Shown here: in pieces, positions 1 through 8,475 of the stretch
Numbering within the stretch: position 1 is the stretch's first letter
Layout of the letters: the number at the start of each line of letters is the position of its first letter
DNA from: Xanthomonas maliensis
GTDB taxonomy: Bacteria; Pseudomonadota; Gammaproteobacteria; Xanthomonadales; Xanthomonadaceae
NCBI RefSeq assembly: GCF_009192945.1
Contig: NZ_NSET01000027.1
Span: 1-53,444, forward strand
Direction of reading: 5' to 3'
DNA: 53,444 nucleotides
Notes under the pieces: model-generated
What the model was told of the DNA's origin: nothing
Databases searched by the model: none
The model's input: the letters and a program-made list of their open reading frames with translations, nothing else
Program-made: the position numbers and the translations under genes

Positions 1-178
1 AGCTGTGCCAGTACGCCACTGCAAAACGCAGGTGCTCGGCCATCGTCTTCTCGCCGATGCGCTTGTTGGCATCGTAGACCTTGAAGGCCAGCGGGTTGTC
101 CGAGTCGCGGCCTTCGAAGCCGATCTTGCCGATGCCGGGGAAGTATTCCTTGGCGCCGATGAAAACGGTGGTGCTCAT
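1..178 (-). CDS. xylA: xylose isomerase, N-terminal part (runs off window)
   Basis: Only the first 59 codons lie in the window; the gene continues past position 1. The translation begins [20 protein letters not shown] and continues through [17 protein letters not shown] to [12 protein letters not shown]. This matches the N-terminus of group II xylose isomerases, which interconvert D-xylose and D-xylulose in the cytoplasm using divalent metal ions. The ATG at 178 is supported by a CAGGAG Shine-Dalgarno sequence a few bases upstream. A 14-base palindrome at 307-320 lies about 130 bp upstream and resembles the Xanthomonas XylR operator. Metal-binding residues are outside the window. The family call is secure from this N-terminus, although the rest cannot be checked. 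Confidence 0.9.
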   Translation of the reverse strand, partial: MSTTVFIGAKEYFPGIGKIGFEGRDSDNPLAFKVYDANKRIGEKTMAEHLRFAVAYWHS

Positions 179-306
179 GCGAACGGACTCCTGCAGGGTG
201 AGGGAAGGCTCAGGATCTGGTCGTGCCGCGCGATCGGTCAGGCCAGTGCCGCACCGCCCGCCATGCGGCTGTCGTCCCGCCAGTACCCGCATGGCGGCGC
301 CGGTCA

Positions 307-320
307 TGGTAGCGCTACCA
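307..320. promoter_or_regulatory. xyl-box-like operator upstream of xylA
   Basis: TGGTAGCGCTACCA is a perfect 14-bp palindrome in the control region between xylA (minus) and ttcA (plus). It closely resembles, from memory, the Xanthomonas xyl-box TGGTAGCGCTAACA bound by the LacI-family repressor XylR ahead of xylose and xylan genes. The distance to the xylA start (about 130 bp) suits an operator near the xylA promoter. The rest of 179-595 shows no gene that I can support. Confidence 0.75.
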
Positions 321-580
321 AACGAACGTCTTAAAAAAGCCGCGCCGTGGAGCGAAGCCGGGGAACGTACCGATTCCAGATGAACTGTGCATCGACTTTA
401 CCCAGCCCGTCGGCGAAAGGCTTGCTGCGCTGCGAAACAGTGGCCGATGGAACCATTCGCCCGACCGCACGCAAGCGGTGTCTCAGCGCAGCACGCACAC
501 CGGCATCCAGCCAGCAGCGCTGCCGCGCTCAGGCGTCTTGCCGCTTGCCCTATGCATGCCGGTGCAGGCGGCCAGGGGGC

Positions 581-586
581 TACAAT
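581..586 (+). promoter_or_regulatory. possible -10 box of ttcA, implying a very short leader
   Basis: TACAAT lies 9 bases before the ttcA ATG. If it is a -10 box, transcription would start around 593 and the mRNA would be leaderless or nearly so. That fits the absence of a clear Shine-Dalgarno sequence before ttcA. No good -35 is seen at the usual spacing, so this is tentative. Confidence 0.3.
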
Positions 587-595
587 GGCGGGCTT

Positions 596-1471
596 ATGAC
601 TGCCGTCCTGCCGCTGCCGCGCCCCCTGGCCGATCCTGTATCGCGCGCGCCGCGTGCGCGCCTGCAGGGCGAGCAGGCGCAACTGGCGCAACGCCTGCGG
701 CGCCAGGTCGGGCAGGCGATCGCCGACTTCCAGATGCTCGAGGCGGGCGACAAGGTGATGGTGTGTCTGTCCGGCGGCAAGGACAGCTATACCTTGCTGG
801 ATATGCTGCTGCAGTTGCAGCGCAAGGCGCCGGTGCCGTTCACCTTGCTGGCGGTGAATCTGGACCAGAAGCAGCCAGGCTTTCCGTCCGAGGTGCTGCC
901 CGCCTATCTGCAGGCCTTGGGCGTGCCGTACCAGATCATCGAACAGGACACCTATTCGGTGGTCAGCCGGGTGATCCCGGCCGGCGGCACCCTGTGTTCG
1001 CTGTGCTCGCGATTGCGTCGCGGTGCCCTGTATGCCTTCGCCCAGGCCAATGGCGTGACCAAGATCGCCCTGGGCCATCATCGCGACGACCTGGTGACCA
1101 CGTTCTTCATGAACCTGTTCCACCACGCCCGGCTGGCGGCGATGGCGCCCAAGCTGCGCAGCGACGACGGCCAACACGTGGTGATCCGCCCGCTGGCCTA
1201 CGTGCGCGAAGCCGATATCGCCGCCTACGCGCAGGCGCGTGCGTTTCCGATCATTCCCTGCGACCTGTGCGGCAGCCAGGACAACCTGCAGCGCCAGCAG
1301 ATCGCCCGCATGCTGCAGCAGTGGGACCGCGAGTCTCCCGGCCGGGTGGAGCAGATCGCCCGGGCGCTGGGCGATGTGCGGCCCGAGCAGCTGGCCGACC
1401 CGCGGCTGTTCGACTTCAGCCTGCCCGACGGCGCGCGCGCTGGTGCCGATGGCGCCGCGCAATCCGATTGA
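596..1471 (+). CDS. ttcA: tRNA 2-thiocytidine(32) synthetase TtcA
   Basis: This 291-residue protein activates cytidine 32 of certain tRNAs with ATP and replaces the 2-oxygen with sulfur, using an iron-sulfur cluster. The PP-loop SGGKDS is at residues 59-64. The TtcA-specific cysteines are C134 and C137 (CSLC) and C222 (CDLC). GHHRDD follows at about 160-165, as in the family. The ATG at 596 gives the usual TtcA start ([10 protein letters not shown]). The open frame extends upstream to 347, but that extension has no family resemblance. No strong Shine-Dalgarno sequence precedes the start. rdgC follows on the same strand after 60 bp. Confidence 0.95.
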   Translation: MTAVLPLPRPLADPVSRAPRARLQGEQAQLAQRLRRQVGQAIADFQMLEAGDKVMVCLSGGKDSYTLLDMLLQLQRKAPVPFTLLAVNLDQKQPGFPSEVLPAYLQALGVPYQIIEQDTYSVVSRVIPAGGTLCSLCSRLRRGALYAFAQANGVTKIALGHHRDDLVTTFFMNLFHHARLAAMAPKLRSDDGQHVVIRPLAYVREADIAAYAQARAFPIIPCDLCGSQDNLQRQQIARMLQQWDRESPGRVEQIARALGDVRPEQLADPRLFDFSLPDGARAGADGAAQSD

Positions 1472-1531
1472 TTCACCGCGCGCCAGCCTGGCGCGTGCCC
1501 CCTCCACGTTTGTTCTGGTTTGGTCCAACGC

Positions 1532-2440
1532 ATGTTCTTTCGCAATCTCACCTTGTTCCGCTTTCCCACCACCCTGGACTTCTCGGAGATCGAGACCCAG
1601 TTGCCGCCGGTCCAGCTCAAGCCGGTCGGCCCGCTGGAAATGAGTTCGCGCGGTTTCATCTCGCCGTTCGGCCGCGACGAGCAGGAGGTGCTGTCGCACC
1701 GGCTGGAAGATTTCCTGTGGCTGACCGTCGGCGGCGAGGACAAGATCCTGCCTGGTGCGGTGGTCAACGATCTGCTCGAGCGCAAGGTCGCCGAGATCGA
1801 AGAAAAGGAAGGGCGCCGGCCGGGCGGCAAGGCCCGCAAGCGCCTGAAGGACGATCTGATCCATGAATTGCTGCCGCGCGCCTTCGTCAAGAGCTCGCGC
1901 CTGGACGCCATCCTGGACCTGCAGCACGGCTATATCGCCGTCAACGCGTCCAGCCGCAAGAGCGGCGAGAACGTGGTGTCGCAGATCCGCGGCGCGCTGG
2001 GCAGCTTTCCGGCACTGCCGCTCAATGCCGAAGTCGCTCCGCGCGCCATCCTGACCGGCTGGATCGCCGGCGAGCCCTTGCCCGATGGCTTGAGCCTGGG
2101 CGAGGAATGCGAGATGAAGGATCCGATCGAAGGCGGTGCGGTGGTCAAGTGCCAGCACCAGGAACTGCGTGGCGACGAGATCGACAAGCATCTGGAGGCC
2201 GGCAAGCAGGTCACCAAGCTGGCGCTGGTGCTGGACGACAATCTGTCCTTCGTGCTCGGCGACGACCTGGTGATCCGCAAGCTCAAGTTCCTCGACGGCG
2301 CGCTGGATCAACTCGAGCACAGCGAAGGCGACGGCGAACGGGCCGAGCTGGACGCCCGCTTCGCGTTGATGAGCGGAGAGCTGCGGCGGCTGTTCCTGTT
2401 GTTGGAAGGCGCGCTGAAGCTCAGCAAGGCCGAGGCCTGA
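1532..2440 (+). CDS. rdgC: recombination-associated protein RdgC
   Basis: This 302-residue protein belongs to the RdgC family, DNA-binding proteins that form a ring around duplex DNA and are thought to limit inappropriate RecA activity. It begins MFFRNLTLFRFP and contains SRGFISPFGRD near residue 36, both typical of RdgC. The length equals that of E. coli RdgC (about 303). The ATG at 1532 is preferred over an in-frame ATG four codons upstream because it gives the family N-terminus. It lies between ttcA and a YgjP-type gene, all on the plus strand with short gaps, and may be cotranscribed with them. Confidence 0.93.
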   Translation: MFFRNLTLFRFPTTLDFSEIETQLPPVQLKPVGPLEMSSRGFISPFGRDEQEVLSHRLEDFLWLTVGGEDKILPGAVVNDLLERKVAEIEEKEGRRPGGKARKRLKDDLIHELLPRAFVKSSRLDAILDLQHGYIAVNASSRKSGENVVSQIRGALGSFPALPLNAEVAPRAILTGWIAGEPLPDGLSLGEECEMKDPIEGGAVVKCQHQELRGDEIDKHLEAGKQVTKLALVLDDNLSFVLGDDLVIRKLKFLDGALDQLEHSEGDGERAELDARFALMSGELRRLFLLLEGALKLSKAEA

Positions 2441-2481
2441 GCCTTTCACCGGCTGACACATCGCGGCGCTATCCTTTGGGC

Positions 2482-3267
2482 ATGTTCCGTCCCGTCCGCC
2501 GCCTGCTCGCGCCTCCCTCGCACATCGTCGAGCGCGATTGCGTGCGGCTGCAGCTGGAGGATCGCCAGGTCGAGGTGCTGCGCGTGCGCGACCCGCGCGC
2601 GCGCCGCATCAAGCTCAGCGTGGACGAGCGCGGCGCGCGACTGACCTTGCCGATGCGCGCCAGCCTGGCCGCTGGCGAGCGCTTCCTGCATGCACATTTG
2701 CCGTGGTTGAGCACGCAGCTGGCGCGCTACCAGCAGGTCGATGCGCTGCCGGCACTGGAGCGCGGTGCGCCTGGCTTGCTGCCATTGCGTGGTGCGCTGC
2801 TGCCGCTGCACTGGCACCAAGCACGCTATGCACGGGTGGAGGTCGACGCCGACGGCGCGCATCTGCATGTGCCGGCGCGCGTGAGCGATGCCGGCCTGCG
2901 GCGCACGTTGAAGGAGTTCTACGAGGCGCAGGCACGCGCCGATGTCGGCCGCTGGCTGCCGACCTATCTACCCGGACTGCCACGCGCACCGACGCGGCTG
3001 CGCTTCAAGGTGATGTCCTCGCAATGGGGGTCGCTGGCGCCGGACGGCACCGTGGCGCTGGACCTGGCCCTGGTGCTTGGGCGCGCGTCCGCCTTCGAAT
3101 ACGTGCTGGTGCACGAACTCTGCCATCTGCTGCAGGCCAATCACTCGCCGGCCTTCTGGGCCGAGGTGGAGCGACGCTGTCCGCACTGGCGGGACGAGCG
3201 CACGTATTTCCACGAGCATGGTCGCCAGTTGAAGGCGCAGCTGCGGCGTCTGTTGCAGGCCGGCTGA
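2482..3267 (+). CDS. YgjP-type zinc metallohydrolase (DUF45/M48-like)
   Basis: This 261-residue protein carries HELCH at residues 211-215 followed by H221, the zinc-binding pattern of the DUF45/YgjP family. VLVHELCHLLQANHSPAFW near the C-terminus is diagnostic. The N-terminal half has the family RRIKLSVDERGARLTLP stretch, and KVMSSQWGSLAPDG precedes the metal site. These proteins are predicted cytoplasmic metal-dependent proteases or hydrolases with poorly defined substrates. The start at 2482 gives MFRPVRRLL and lies 41 bp after rdgC. The family call is secure; the biological role is unknown. Confidence 0.88.
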   Translation: MFRPVRRLLAPPSHIVERDCVRLQLEDRQVEVLRVRDPRARRIKLSVDERGARLTLPMRASLAAGERFLHAHLPWLSTQLARYQQVDALPALERGAPGLLPLRGALLPLHWHQARYARVEVDADGAHLHVPARVSDAGLRRTLKEFYEAQARADVGRWLPTYLPGLPRAPTRLRFKVMSSQWGSLAPDGTVALDLALVLGRASAFEYVLVHELCHLLQANHSPAFWAEVERRCPHWRDERTYFHEHGRQLKAQLRRLLQAG

Positions 3268-3334
3268 GGGCGAGGATTGGCGACGAGCGCTCGCCGTCGC
3301 TCCACCGATGCCGGCCTGGGCCGGCACCGCACGC

Positions 3335-4198
3335 TCAGGTGCGCAGGCTCGCCCAGAACGCGTCGATCACCGCCGCCACTGCGTGTGGCTGTTCCATGTG
3401 CACATGGTGGTTGCCCGGCAGCAGATGCAGCTGCGCGCCCGGCACCATGGCCACGCGATGATCGCGCAGCGCGGGCGGGAAGTACGGCTGCCCCGGGGTG
3501 GCGAAGATCACCTGGGTCGGGCAGGCGATGCCGGCCAACACCGCATCGATCTGCGCCTCGGTCATGCGGATGGCGGTCGGCAGGGTCAGCCGTGGATCGC
3601 TGCACCAGCTATAGCCGCCCTCCACCACACGCACGCCGCGTTCGACCAGCAAGCGCGCCGAGCCCTCGGTGAGCTGGTTGGCCATCATGCGTGCACGGAC
3701 CGGCATCTCCATCGTCGGGAACACCCGCAACGGACGCTGCGCCAGCGTGCGTGCCGACGCCACCGCCTCGCGCAGCCGCTTGGCGGTGGTGGCGACCGGC
3801 TCGGCCAGCGCGCCCAGCGCTTCGATGGCGACCAGCGAGGCGATCCGCTCCGGCGCGGCCGCGGCCAGCAGGCTGGCGATGCCGCCGCCCAGCGAATGCC
3901 CCAGCAGGTCGAAGCGCTCCCAGCCCAGGGCGTCGGCGACCAGCAGCAGGTTGCCGAGTGCGCTGGCCAGGGTGTAGTCGGCCCCCACCGGCAGCCAGGC
4001 GCTGTGGCCGTGGCCAGGCAGGTCCAGCAAGACCAGGTCCATGTCGGCGGTCTGCAACTGCGCGCTCAGCGGCAGGAAGCTGGCGGCGTTGTCCAGCCAT
4101 CCATGCAGGGCCAGCACGCGACGCGTTCCGCGTGTGCTGCTGCGCAATCCGCTGAGCGTGCCGATCGGCAACGCGCAGGTGAACGGCTCCAGCCTCAC
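3335..4198 (-). CDS. alpha/beta hydrolase
   Basis: This 287-residue alpha/beta-fold hydrolase has LALHGWLDN (oxyanion region, about residues 29-37), the nucleophile elbow GHSLGG with S102, and a C-terminal [10 protein letters not shown] that would carry the catalytic histidine. Substrate cannot be told from sequence; family members include esterases and epoxide or dienelactone-type hydrolases. The start is a GTG at 4198 whose bases overlap the hemH stop codon (GTGA), so translation is probably coupled to hemH. The open frame runs much further upstream, but that part is antisense-frame noise across hemH. The pair likely forms one operon. Confidence 0.85.
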   Translation of the reverse strand: MRLEPFTCALPIGTLSGLRSSTRGTRRVLALHGWLDNAASFLPLSAQLQTADMDLVLLDLPGHGHSAWLPVGADYTLASALGNLLLVADALGWERFDLLGHSLGGGIASLLAAAAPERIASLVAIEALGALAEPVATTAKRLREAVASARTLAQRPLRVFPTMEMPVRARMMANQLTEGSARLLVERGVRVVEGGYSWCSDPRLTLPTAIRMTEAQIDAVLAGIACPTQVIFATPGQPYFPPALRDHRVAMVPGAQLHLLPGNHHVHMEQPHAVAAVIDAFWASLRT

Positions 4199-5151
4199 GC
4201 GCGACTCGCCACGGCGGCCAGCGCCTGCGCGTGCGCGGGGCTGTCGTTGAGGCAGGGGATGTAGCTGAGGGTGGCGCCGCGCTCTGCCAGCGTCTCGGCA
4301 AACCCCAGCGCCACTTCCTCCAGCGTCTCCAGGCAGTCGGTGGCAAAGCCCGGGCAGACCAGGTCGAAGCTGCGGACGCCGCCTTCGGCCAACGCCCACA
4401 AGGTGGGCTCGGCATACGGCTGCAACCAGCGCTCGGACCCGAAGCGCGACTGGTAGCCCATCTTCCAGGCCTCGGCCGGCAGCTCCAGCGCCGCGGCGAT
4501 CGCCTGCGCACTGCGCTCGCATTGCTGCGGATAGGGATCGCCGGCGTTGGCCACCCGCTGCGGCAGGCCGTGGAAGGAGAACATCAGCAGCTCGCTGCGG
4601 CCATGCGCCTGCCAATGCGCGCGGATCGAATCGGCCACCGCCGCGACCCAGCCGCGGTCTTCGGCGTAATCGGAAATCAGCGCGACTTCGACCTGCGGCG
4701 CGCTGCGCTTCCAGGCGTCGACCACGTCCTGGATCGAGGCCGTGGTGGTGGTGGAATACTGCGGATACAGCGGCAATACCACGATGCGGCGGATGCCACG
4801 CCCGCGCAGGGCATCCAGCGCCTTGCGCAGCGCCGGCTCGCCATAGCGCATCGCCCAGGCCACCTGCCAGTCGGGCATGACCTGCTGCAGGCCGTCGGCC
4901 AGGCGACGGGTGTAGACCGCCAGCGGCGAGCCTTCCGGCAACCACACCTTGGCGTACTTTGCCGCCGACTTGGGACCGCGGATCGGCAGGATCACCCCGT
5001 ACAGCAGGGGCTTCCAGAACAACGGCGGGATCGCCACCACGCGGCGGTCGCCGAGGAACTCGGCCAGGTAGCGCCGCACGGCCGGTGCGGTGGGCGATTC
5101 GGGCGTGCCCAGGTTGACGACCAACAGGGCGGTATCGGGGGAAGTGTCCAT
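4195..5151 (-). CDS. hemH: ferrochelatase
   Basis: This 318-residue enzyme inserts ferrous iron into protoporphyrin IX, the last step of protoheme synthesis. It contains [12 protein letters not shown] near the N-terminus, [14 protein letters not shown] at about 126-139, and SFHGLP with H194. It also has [14 protein letters not shown] with E275; H194 and E275 match the conserved metal-insertion residues. The length is usual for bacterial ferrochelatases. The ATG at 5151 gives [15 protein letters not shown]. The downstream hydrolase start overlaps its stop, indicating a two-gene operon. Confidence 0.96.
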   Translation of the reverse strand: MDTSPDTALLVVNLGTPESPTAPAVRRYLAEFLGDRRVVAIPPLFWKPLLYGVILPIRGPKSAAKYAKVWLPEGSPLAVYTRRLADGLQQVMPDWQVAWAMRYGEPALRKALDALRGRGIRRIVVLPLYPQYSTTTTASIQDVVDAWKRSAPQVEVALISDYAEDRGWVAAVADSIRAHWQAHGRSELLMFSFHGLPQRVANAGDPYPQQCERSAQAIAAALELPAEAWKMGYQSRFGSERWLQPYAEPTLWALAEGGVRSFDLVCPGFATDCLETLEEVALGFAETLAERGATLSYIPCLNDSPAHAQALAAVASRA

Positions 5152-5315
5152 GTGGGCATTCTGGCAGAGGCGGCTGTCGCTGCCGACTACAGCGTGTCGA
5201 TCGCCGCCATTGCCGGCCTCTTGCCACCCCTGCTGCGCTCACCACCGATTCATTGCGGCGCGACTAACGTCCCGCCAGTGCTTTATTGTTGCCCGATCGT
5301 CCCCTGGAGCTTGTC

Positions 5316-6212
5316 ATGCCTCGTCTGCCACGCCTGGCCTTGTTGTTGTCGCTGACCCTCGCCGCCGGGCATGCCGTGGCCGGACCGGAAGAAGACCAGC
5401 GTGCGCGCAACGCGGTGCGTGTGCTCAACGAAATCATGAAGATTCCCGAGCAGGCCATTCCCGACAAGCTGCTCGACGAGGCGCGCGCCATCGTGGTGAT
5501 CCCGGACACGCTCAAGGCCGGCCTGGTGATCGGTGGTCGCCGCGGCCACGGCCTGATGTCGGTGAAGAACGCCGACGGCAGCTGGTCGCAGCCGGTGTTC
5601 GTCAAGCTCACCGGCGGCAGCATCGGCTTCCAGGCCGGCGTGCAGTCCTCGGATGTCGTGCTGGTGTTCCGCAACGACCGCAGCCTGGACAACATCGTCA
5701 ACGGCAAGTTCACCCTGGGCGCCGATGCCGGCGTGGCCGCCGGTCCGGTCGGCCGCAATGCCGCCGCCGCCACCGACGGCCAGCTCAAGGCAGAAATCTG
5801 GTCGTGGTCACGCGCGCGCGGCCTGTTCGCCGGCGTGGCGCTGGATGGTGCGGTGCTGCAGATCGACGACGAAGCCGACCTGAATGCGTATGGCAGTGGC
5901 AGTACGCCGCGCATGATCTTCGAAAGCCGTACCGGCGAGCGTCCGTCCACCGATGTGGTCGCCTTCCGCGACCGCCTGGAAGAAGTGACCTACGCGGCGC
6001 GCAACAACCGCCGCGATGGCGACGAGGCGCCGGCACCGATCGCCGTGCATCCGCCGGTGACACCGGCGCAGCAGGGCGGCAGCACGCCGCCGCCGCCGGC
6101 CGAGGCCAGTACCCAGCCGATGCAGTCCGGTGCCCCAGCACCGCAACCGCAAGGCTTCCAACCTGTGTCCGAAGGCGAGATCCGCACCGAATCGCTGGAT
6201 GGTCACCGCTAG
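5316..6212 (+). CDS. SYLF (YSC84-like) domain protein, exported
   Basis: This 298-residue protein starts with a signal peptide (hydrophobic residues about 5-20, cleavage probably after HAVA). A SYLF/YSC84 domain follows at about residues 35-200. Typical stretches are IPDKLLDEARAIVVIPD, GLVIGGRRGHGLM, and GKFTLGADAGVAAGPVGR. SYLF domains bind lipids, and bacterial exported forms are uncharacterised. The C-terminal 70 residues are rich in proline and alanine and look disordered. The ATG at 5316 is chosen because TGGAG at 5305-5309 is a good Shine-Dalgarno sequence and the signal peptide starts there. tatA follows after 70 bp. Confidence 0.85.
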   Translation: MPRLPRLALLLSLTLAAGHAVAGPEEDQRARNAVRVLNEIMKIPEQAIPDKLLDEARAIVVIPDTLKAGLVIGGRRGHGLMSVKNADGSWSQPVFVKLTGGSIGFQAGVQSSDVVLVFRNDRSLDNIVNGKFTLGADAGVAAGPVGRNAAAATDGQLKAEIWSWSRARGLFAGVALDGAVLQIDDEADLNAYGSGSTPRMIFESRTGERPSTDVVAFRDRLEEVTYAARNNRRDGDEAPAPIAVHPPVTPAQQGGSTPPPPAEASTQPMQSGAPAPQPQGFQPVSEGEIRTESLDGHR

Positions 6213-6282
6213 TGCTGTCATCCCCGTGCGCGGTCGCCTGGGGTATCCTGCGTCTTCTTCTCTTTAAGTAAGCGAGCGGATC

Positions 6283-6510
6283 ATGGGCAGTCTCAGCATC
6301 TGGCATTGGCTGATCGTGCTGGTGATCGTCTTGGTGGTGTTCGGCACCAAGCGGCTCACCGGCGGTGCCAAGGATCTCGGCAACGCGGTCAAGGAATTCA
6401 AGAAAGGCATGCACGACGACGACAAGCCGACCGGCACGCTGGGTGACGACACCCGCACCGCCGAGCAGGCTCGCCAGGCGCAGGCCGAGCGCGACCGCGA
6501 CGCTCGCTGA
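6283..6510 (+). CDS. tatA: twin-arginine translocase subunit TatA
   Basis: This 75-residue protein has one N-terminal membrane helix ([15 protein letters not shown], about 7-21), then the FGTKRL hinge and an amphipathic helix ([16 protein letters not shown]), followed by a charged tail. This is the TatA/TatE architecture; TatA oligomers form the passage for folded proteins bearing RR signal peptides. The ATG at 6283 follows GCGGATC, a weak Shine-Dalgarno. A TATCCT at 6244-6249 could be a -10 box but lacks a good -35. It is first in the tatABC cluster. Confidence 0.95.
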   Translation: MGSLSIWHWLIVLVIVLVVFGTKRLTGGAKDLGNAVKEFKKGMHDDDKPTGTLGDDTRTAEQARQAQAERDRDAR

Positions 6511-6525
6511 CCCCGGTCGCGCGTC

Positions 6526-7083
6526 ATGTTCGACATTGGCTTCAGCGAACTGGCGCTGATCGCGGTGGTGGCCCTGGTGGTGCTCGGTCCCGAGCGGCTG
6601 CCTAAGGCCGCGCGCTTCGCTGGTCTATGGGTGCGCCGCGCGCGCGCGCAGTGGGACTCGGTCAAGCAGGAATTGGAACGCGAGCTGGAAGCCGAAGAGC
6701 TCAAGCGCAGCCTGCAGGACGTGCAGGCCTCGCTGCGCGAGGCCGAAGGCCAGCTGCGCAGTACCCAGCAGCATGTCGAACAGGAAGCGCAGCAGTTGCA
6801 TGAGGCCGTCAGTCGCGACATCGACATCCGCAGCGCCGCCCAGGCCGATGTGCTGGTGACACCGACCAACCCGGTCGACGCCCCAGTGATCGATCCGCTC
6901 GCGGCGCCGGCACCCGCGTCCCAGCCTACGCATCCGCCGAGCCCGCCGCTCGCCCATGGCCCGGCCCTGGTGCCGCCGCCGTCGCAGGCACCGGTGCCCG
7001 GCCCGCGGCTCACGCTGGTGCCTGGTCCGGGCCAGCGGCCGTCCGCGGCCAAGCCCGAATCAGACCGGGAGCCGCGTTCGTGA
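6526..7083 (+). CDS. tatB: Sec-independent translocase subunit TatB
   Basis: This 185-residue protein begins MFDIGFSELALIAVVALVVL with the GPERLP hinge, the TatB signature. A long amphipathic and coiled-coil region (about 30-105) and a proline-rich disordered tail follow. TatB with TatC forms the receptor for twin-arginine signal peptides. It begins 15 bp after tatA, and its stop overlaps the tatC GTG start. The proline-rich tail makes it longer than some orthologues. Confidence 0.95.
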   Translation: MFDIGFSELALIAVVALVVLGPERLPKAARFAGLWVRRARAQWDSVKQELERELEAEELKRSLQDVQASLREAEGQLRSTQQHVEQEAQQLHEAVSRDIDIRSAAQADVLVTPTNPVDAPVIDPLAAPAPASQPTHPPSPPLAHGPALVPPPSQAPVPGPRLTLVPGPGQRPSAAKPESDREPRS

Positions 7084-7817
7084 GCCTGTTTGACGATGCA
7101 CAGGCCGAAAGCAGCCTGATCGAACACCTGGTGGAACTGCGCCTGCGCCTGGTGCGCGCGCTGATCGGCCTGGGCGTGGTGTTGCTGGCGATGCTGCCGT
7201 TCGCGCGCTCGATCTATTCGTGGCTGGCGATGCCGCTGATCTCGCGGTTGCCCGCCGGACAGACCATGATCGCGATGAATCCGGCCGGCGGCTTCTTCGC
7301 CCCGCTCAAGCTGACCTTCTTTGCCGCGGTGTTCGCCGCCGCGCCGTGGTTGCTCTATCAGGCATGGGCGTTCGTGGCCCCGGGCCTGTACCAGCGCGAG
7401 AAGCGGCTGGCGTTGCCGCTGCTGGGCTCGGCGGTGCTGCTGTTCTACATCGGCTGCGCCTTCGCCTATTTCCTGGTGCTGCCGTCGGTATTCCACTTCC
7501 TGACCACCTTCAAGCCGGACGTGATCCAGCTCACGCCCGATGCCGGTTCCTACCTGGACTTCGTGCTGGCGATCTTCTTCGCCTTCGGCCTGAGTTTCGA
7601 ATTGCCGGTGGCGGTGGTGATCCTGGTGCTGCTGGGCTGGGTCACGCCCAAGCAGCTCACCGATGGCCGCGGTTACGCCATCGTCGGCATCTTCGTGATC
7701 GCCGCGGTGCTGACCCCGCCGGATATCGTCTCTCAGCTGATGCTGGCCATTCCGATGTGCCTGCTCTACGAGCTCGGCATCATCGCCTCGCGGGCGGTGG
7801 CGCCGAAGGCGATTTAG
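7080..7817 (+). CDS. tatC: Sec-independent translocase subunit TatC
   Basis: This 245-residue polytopic membrane protein has about six hydrophobic segments. Family motifs include LIEHLVELRLRLVRALIG at the N-terminus, NPAGGFFAPLKLTFFAAVF (about 64-82) and the C-terminal LTPPDIVSQLMLAIPMCLLYELG. It is the core receptor that binds twin-arginine signal peptides. The start is a GTG at 7080 overlapping the tatB stop (GTGA), implying translational coupling. Seventeen base pairs downstream begins a frameshifted nuclease-like gene. Confidence 0.96.
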   Translation: MSLFDDAQAESSLIEHLVELRLRLVRALIGLGVVLLAMLPFARSIYSWLAMPLISRLPAGQTMIAMNPAGGFFAPLKLTFFAAVFAAAPWLLYQAWAFVAPGLYQREKRLALPLLGSAVLLFYIGCAFAYFLVLPSVFHFLTTFKPDVIQLTPDAGSYLDFVLAIFFAFGLSFELPVAVVILVLLGWVTPKQLTDGRGYAIVGIFVIAAVLTPPDIVSQLMLAIPMCLLYELGIIASRAVAPKAI

Positions 7818-7834
7818 GGACAGTCCAAACGGTC

Positions 7835-8393
7835 ATGTCTTTGACTGCCTCAGAGGGACTGTTTGAGGCCTTCTGCGCGCAGCACCGGCTCGATTGCCGG
7901 CGAATCGCTGAAACGTCGACCAAGACGCCGGATTATGCAGTGATGCTTGGCGGCACCGCAGTGGCGGTTGAGATCAAGCAGATCCAAAGTACACGGGGAA
8001 TTTCCCCAGCAGGCGTCTGGTCGCGAACCATCCGATGGCACGTCCGACAACAGATCGTCGAGGCGCGCGGTCAGGTCCAGGCAGGCGCCAATGCGGGCAT
8101 GCCGAGTGTGCTGTTGATTCACAACGCGATCGATCCGCTGCAGTCGTTCGGTACCGAACCTCATGACTTTCTCAGCGCCATGTATGGCGCATTGACTGTC
8201 CGGATCGACGCCTCAGGGAAGCGGGCGGGCGAGCCTTTCCATGGTCGAGACGCGCGCTTGCGCAAGGACACCAACACTTCTTTCAGTGGAGTCGGCCACT
8301 TGCAGAAACATTTTCGCCGCGCGTCCACTGCCGTTCGACGTCATGCCCACCTGTTTCAATGTCGTCCGGGTGGAGATCGACGAGATCGCCTAA
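7835..8393 (+). pseudogene. PD-(D/E)xK nuclease-like protein, frameshifted near 8306
   Basis: Reading from the ATG at 7835, the frame encodes a sensible protein up to about residue 157 (GVGHLQ). Codon 158 onward in this frame is nonsense running to 8560, across the end of the next gene. From 8301 the frame shifted by one base gives NIFAARPLPFDVMPTCFNVV and ends RVEIDEIA at a stop, 8391-8393. Removing one A from the AAA at 8306-8308 restores a product of about 185 residues. The N-terminal part has E7/E11, D33 and E46-x-K48 (VEIKQI) in the spacing of PD-(D/E)xK nucleases. Substrate is unknown. The break could be real or a sequencing error; the family call is my inference. Confidence 0.65.
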
Positions 8394-8409
8394 TCGATGG
8401 CGGGTCCTG

Positions 8410-8438
8410 CGGTGCGCAAAAGAGAGGGCTGCGCACCG
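8410..8438. terminator. possible hairpin terminator between convergent genes
   Basis: CGGTGCGC (8410-8417) pairs perfectly with GCGCACCG (8431-8438), loop 13. It sits between the frameshifted plus-strand gene and the minus-strand gene ending at 8476. No U-tract follows on either strand, so its role as a terminator is only positional. Confidence 0.4.
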
Positions 8439-8475
8439 GTTATGCCCTCGACCCTTGCCGCCTTGGCGGACAATC

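Noticed and set aside
398..2461. A 687-codon open frame on the minus strand
   Set aside because: It lies opposite ttcA and rdgC, has the low-complexity Q/R/A/L make-up of an antisense shadow, and shows no domain motif.
3335..5245. A 636-codon minus-strand frame that could be read as a hydrolase with a large N-terminal domain
   Set aside because: Only the part from 4198 downward is a real protein; the rest overlaps hemH out of frame and is arginine-rich noise.
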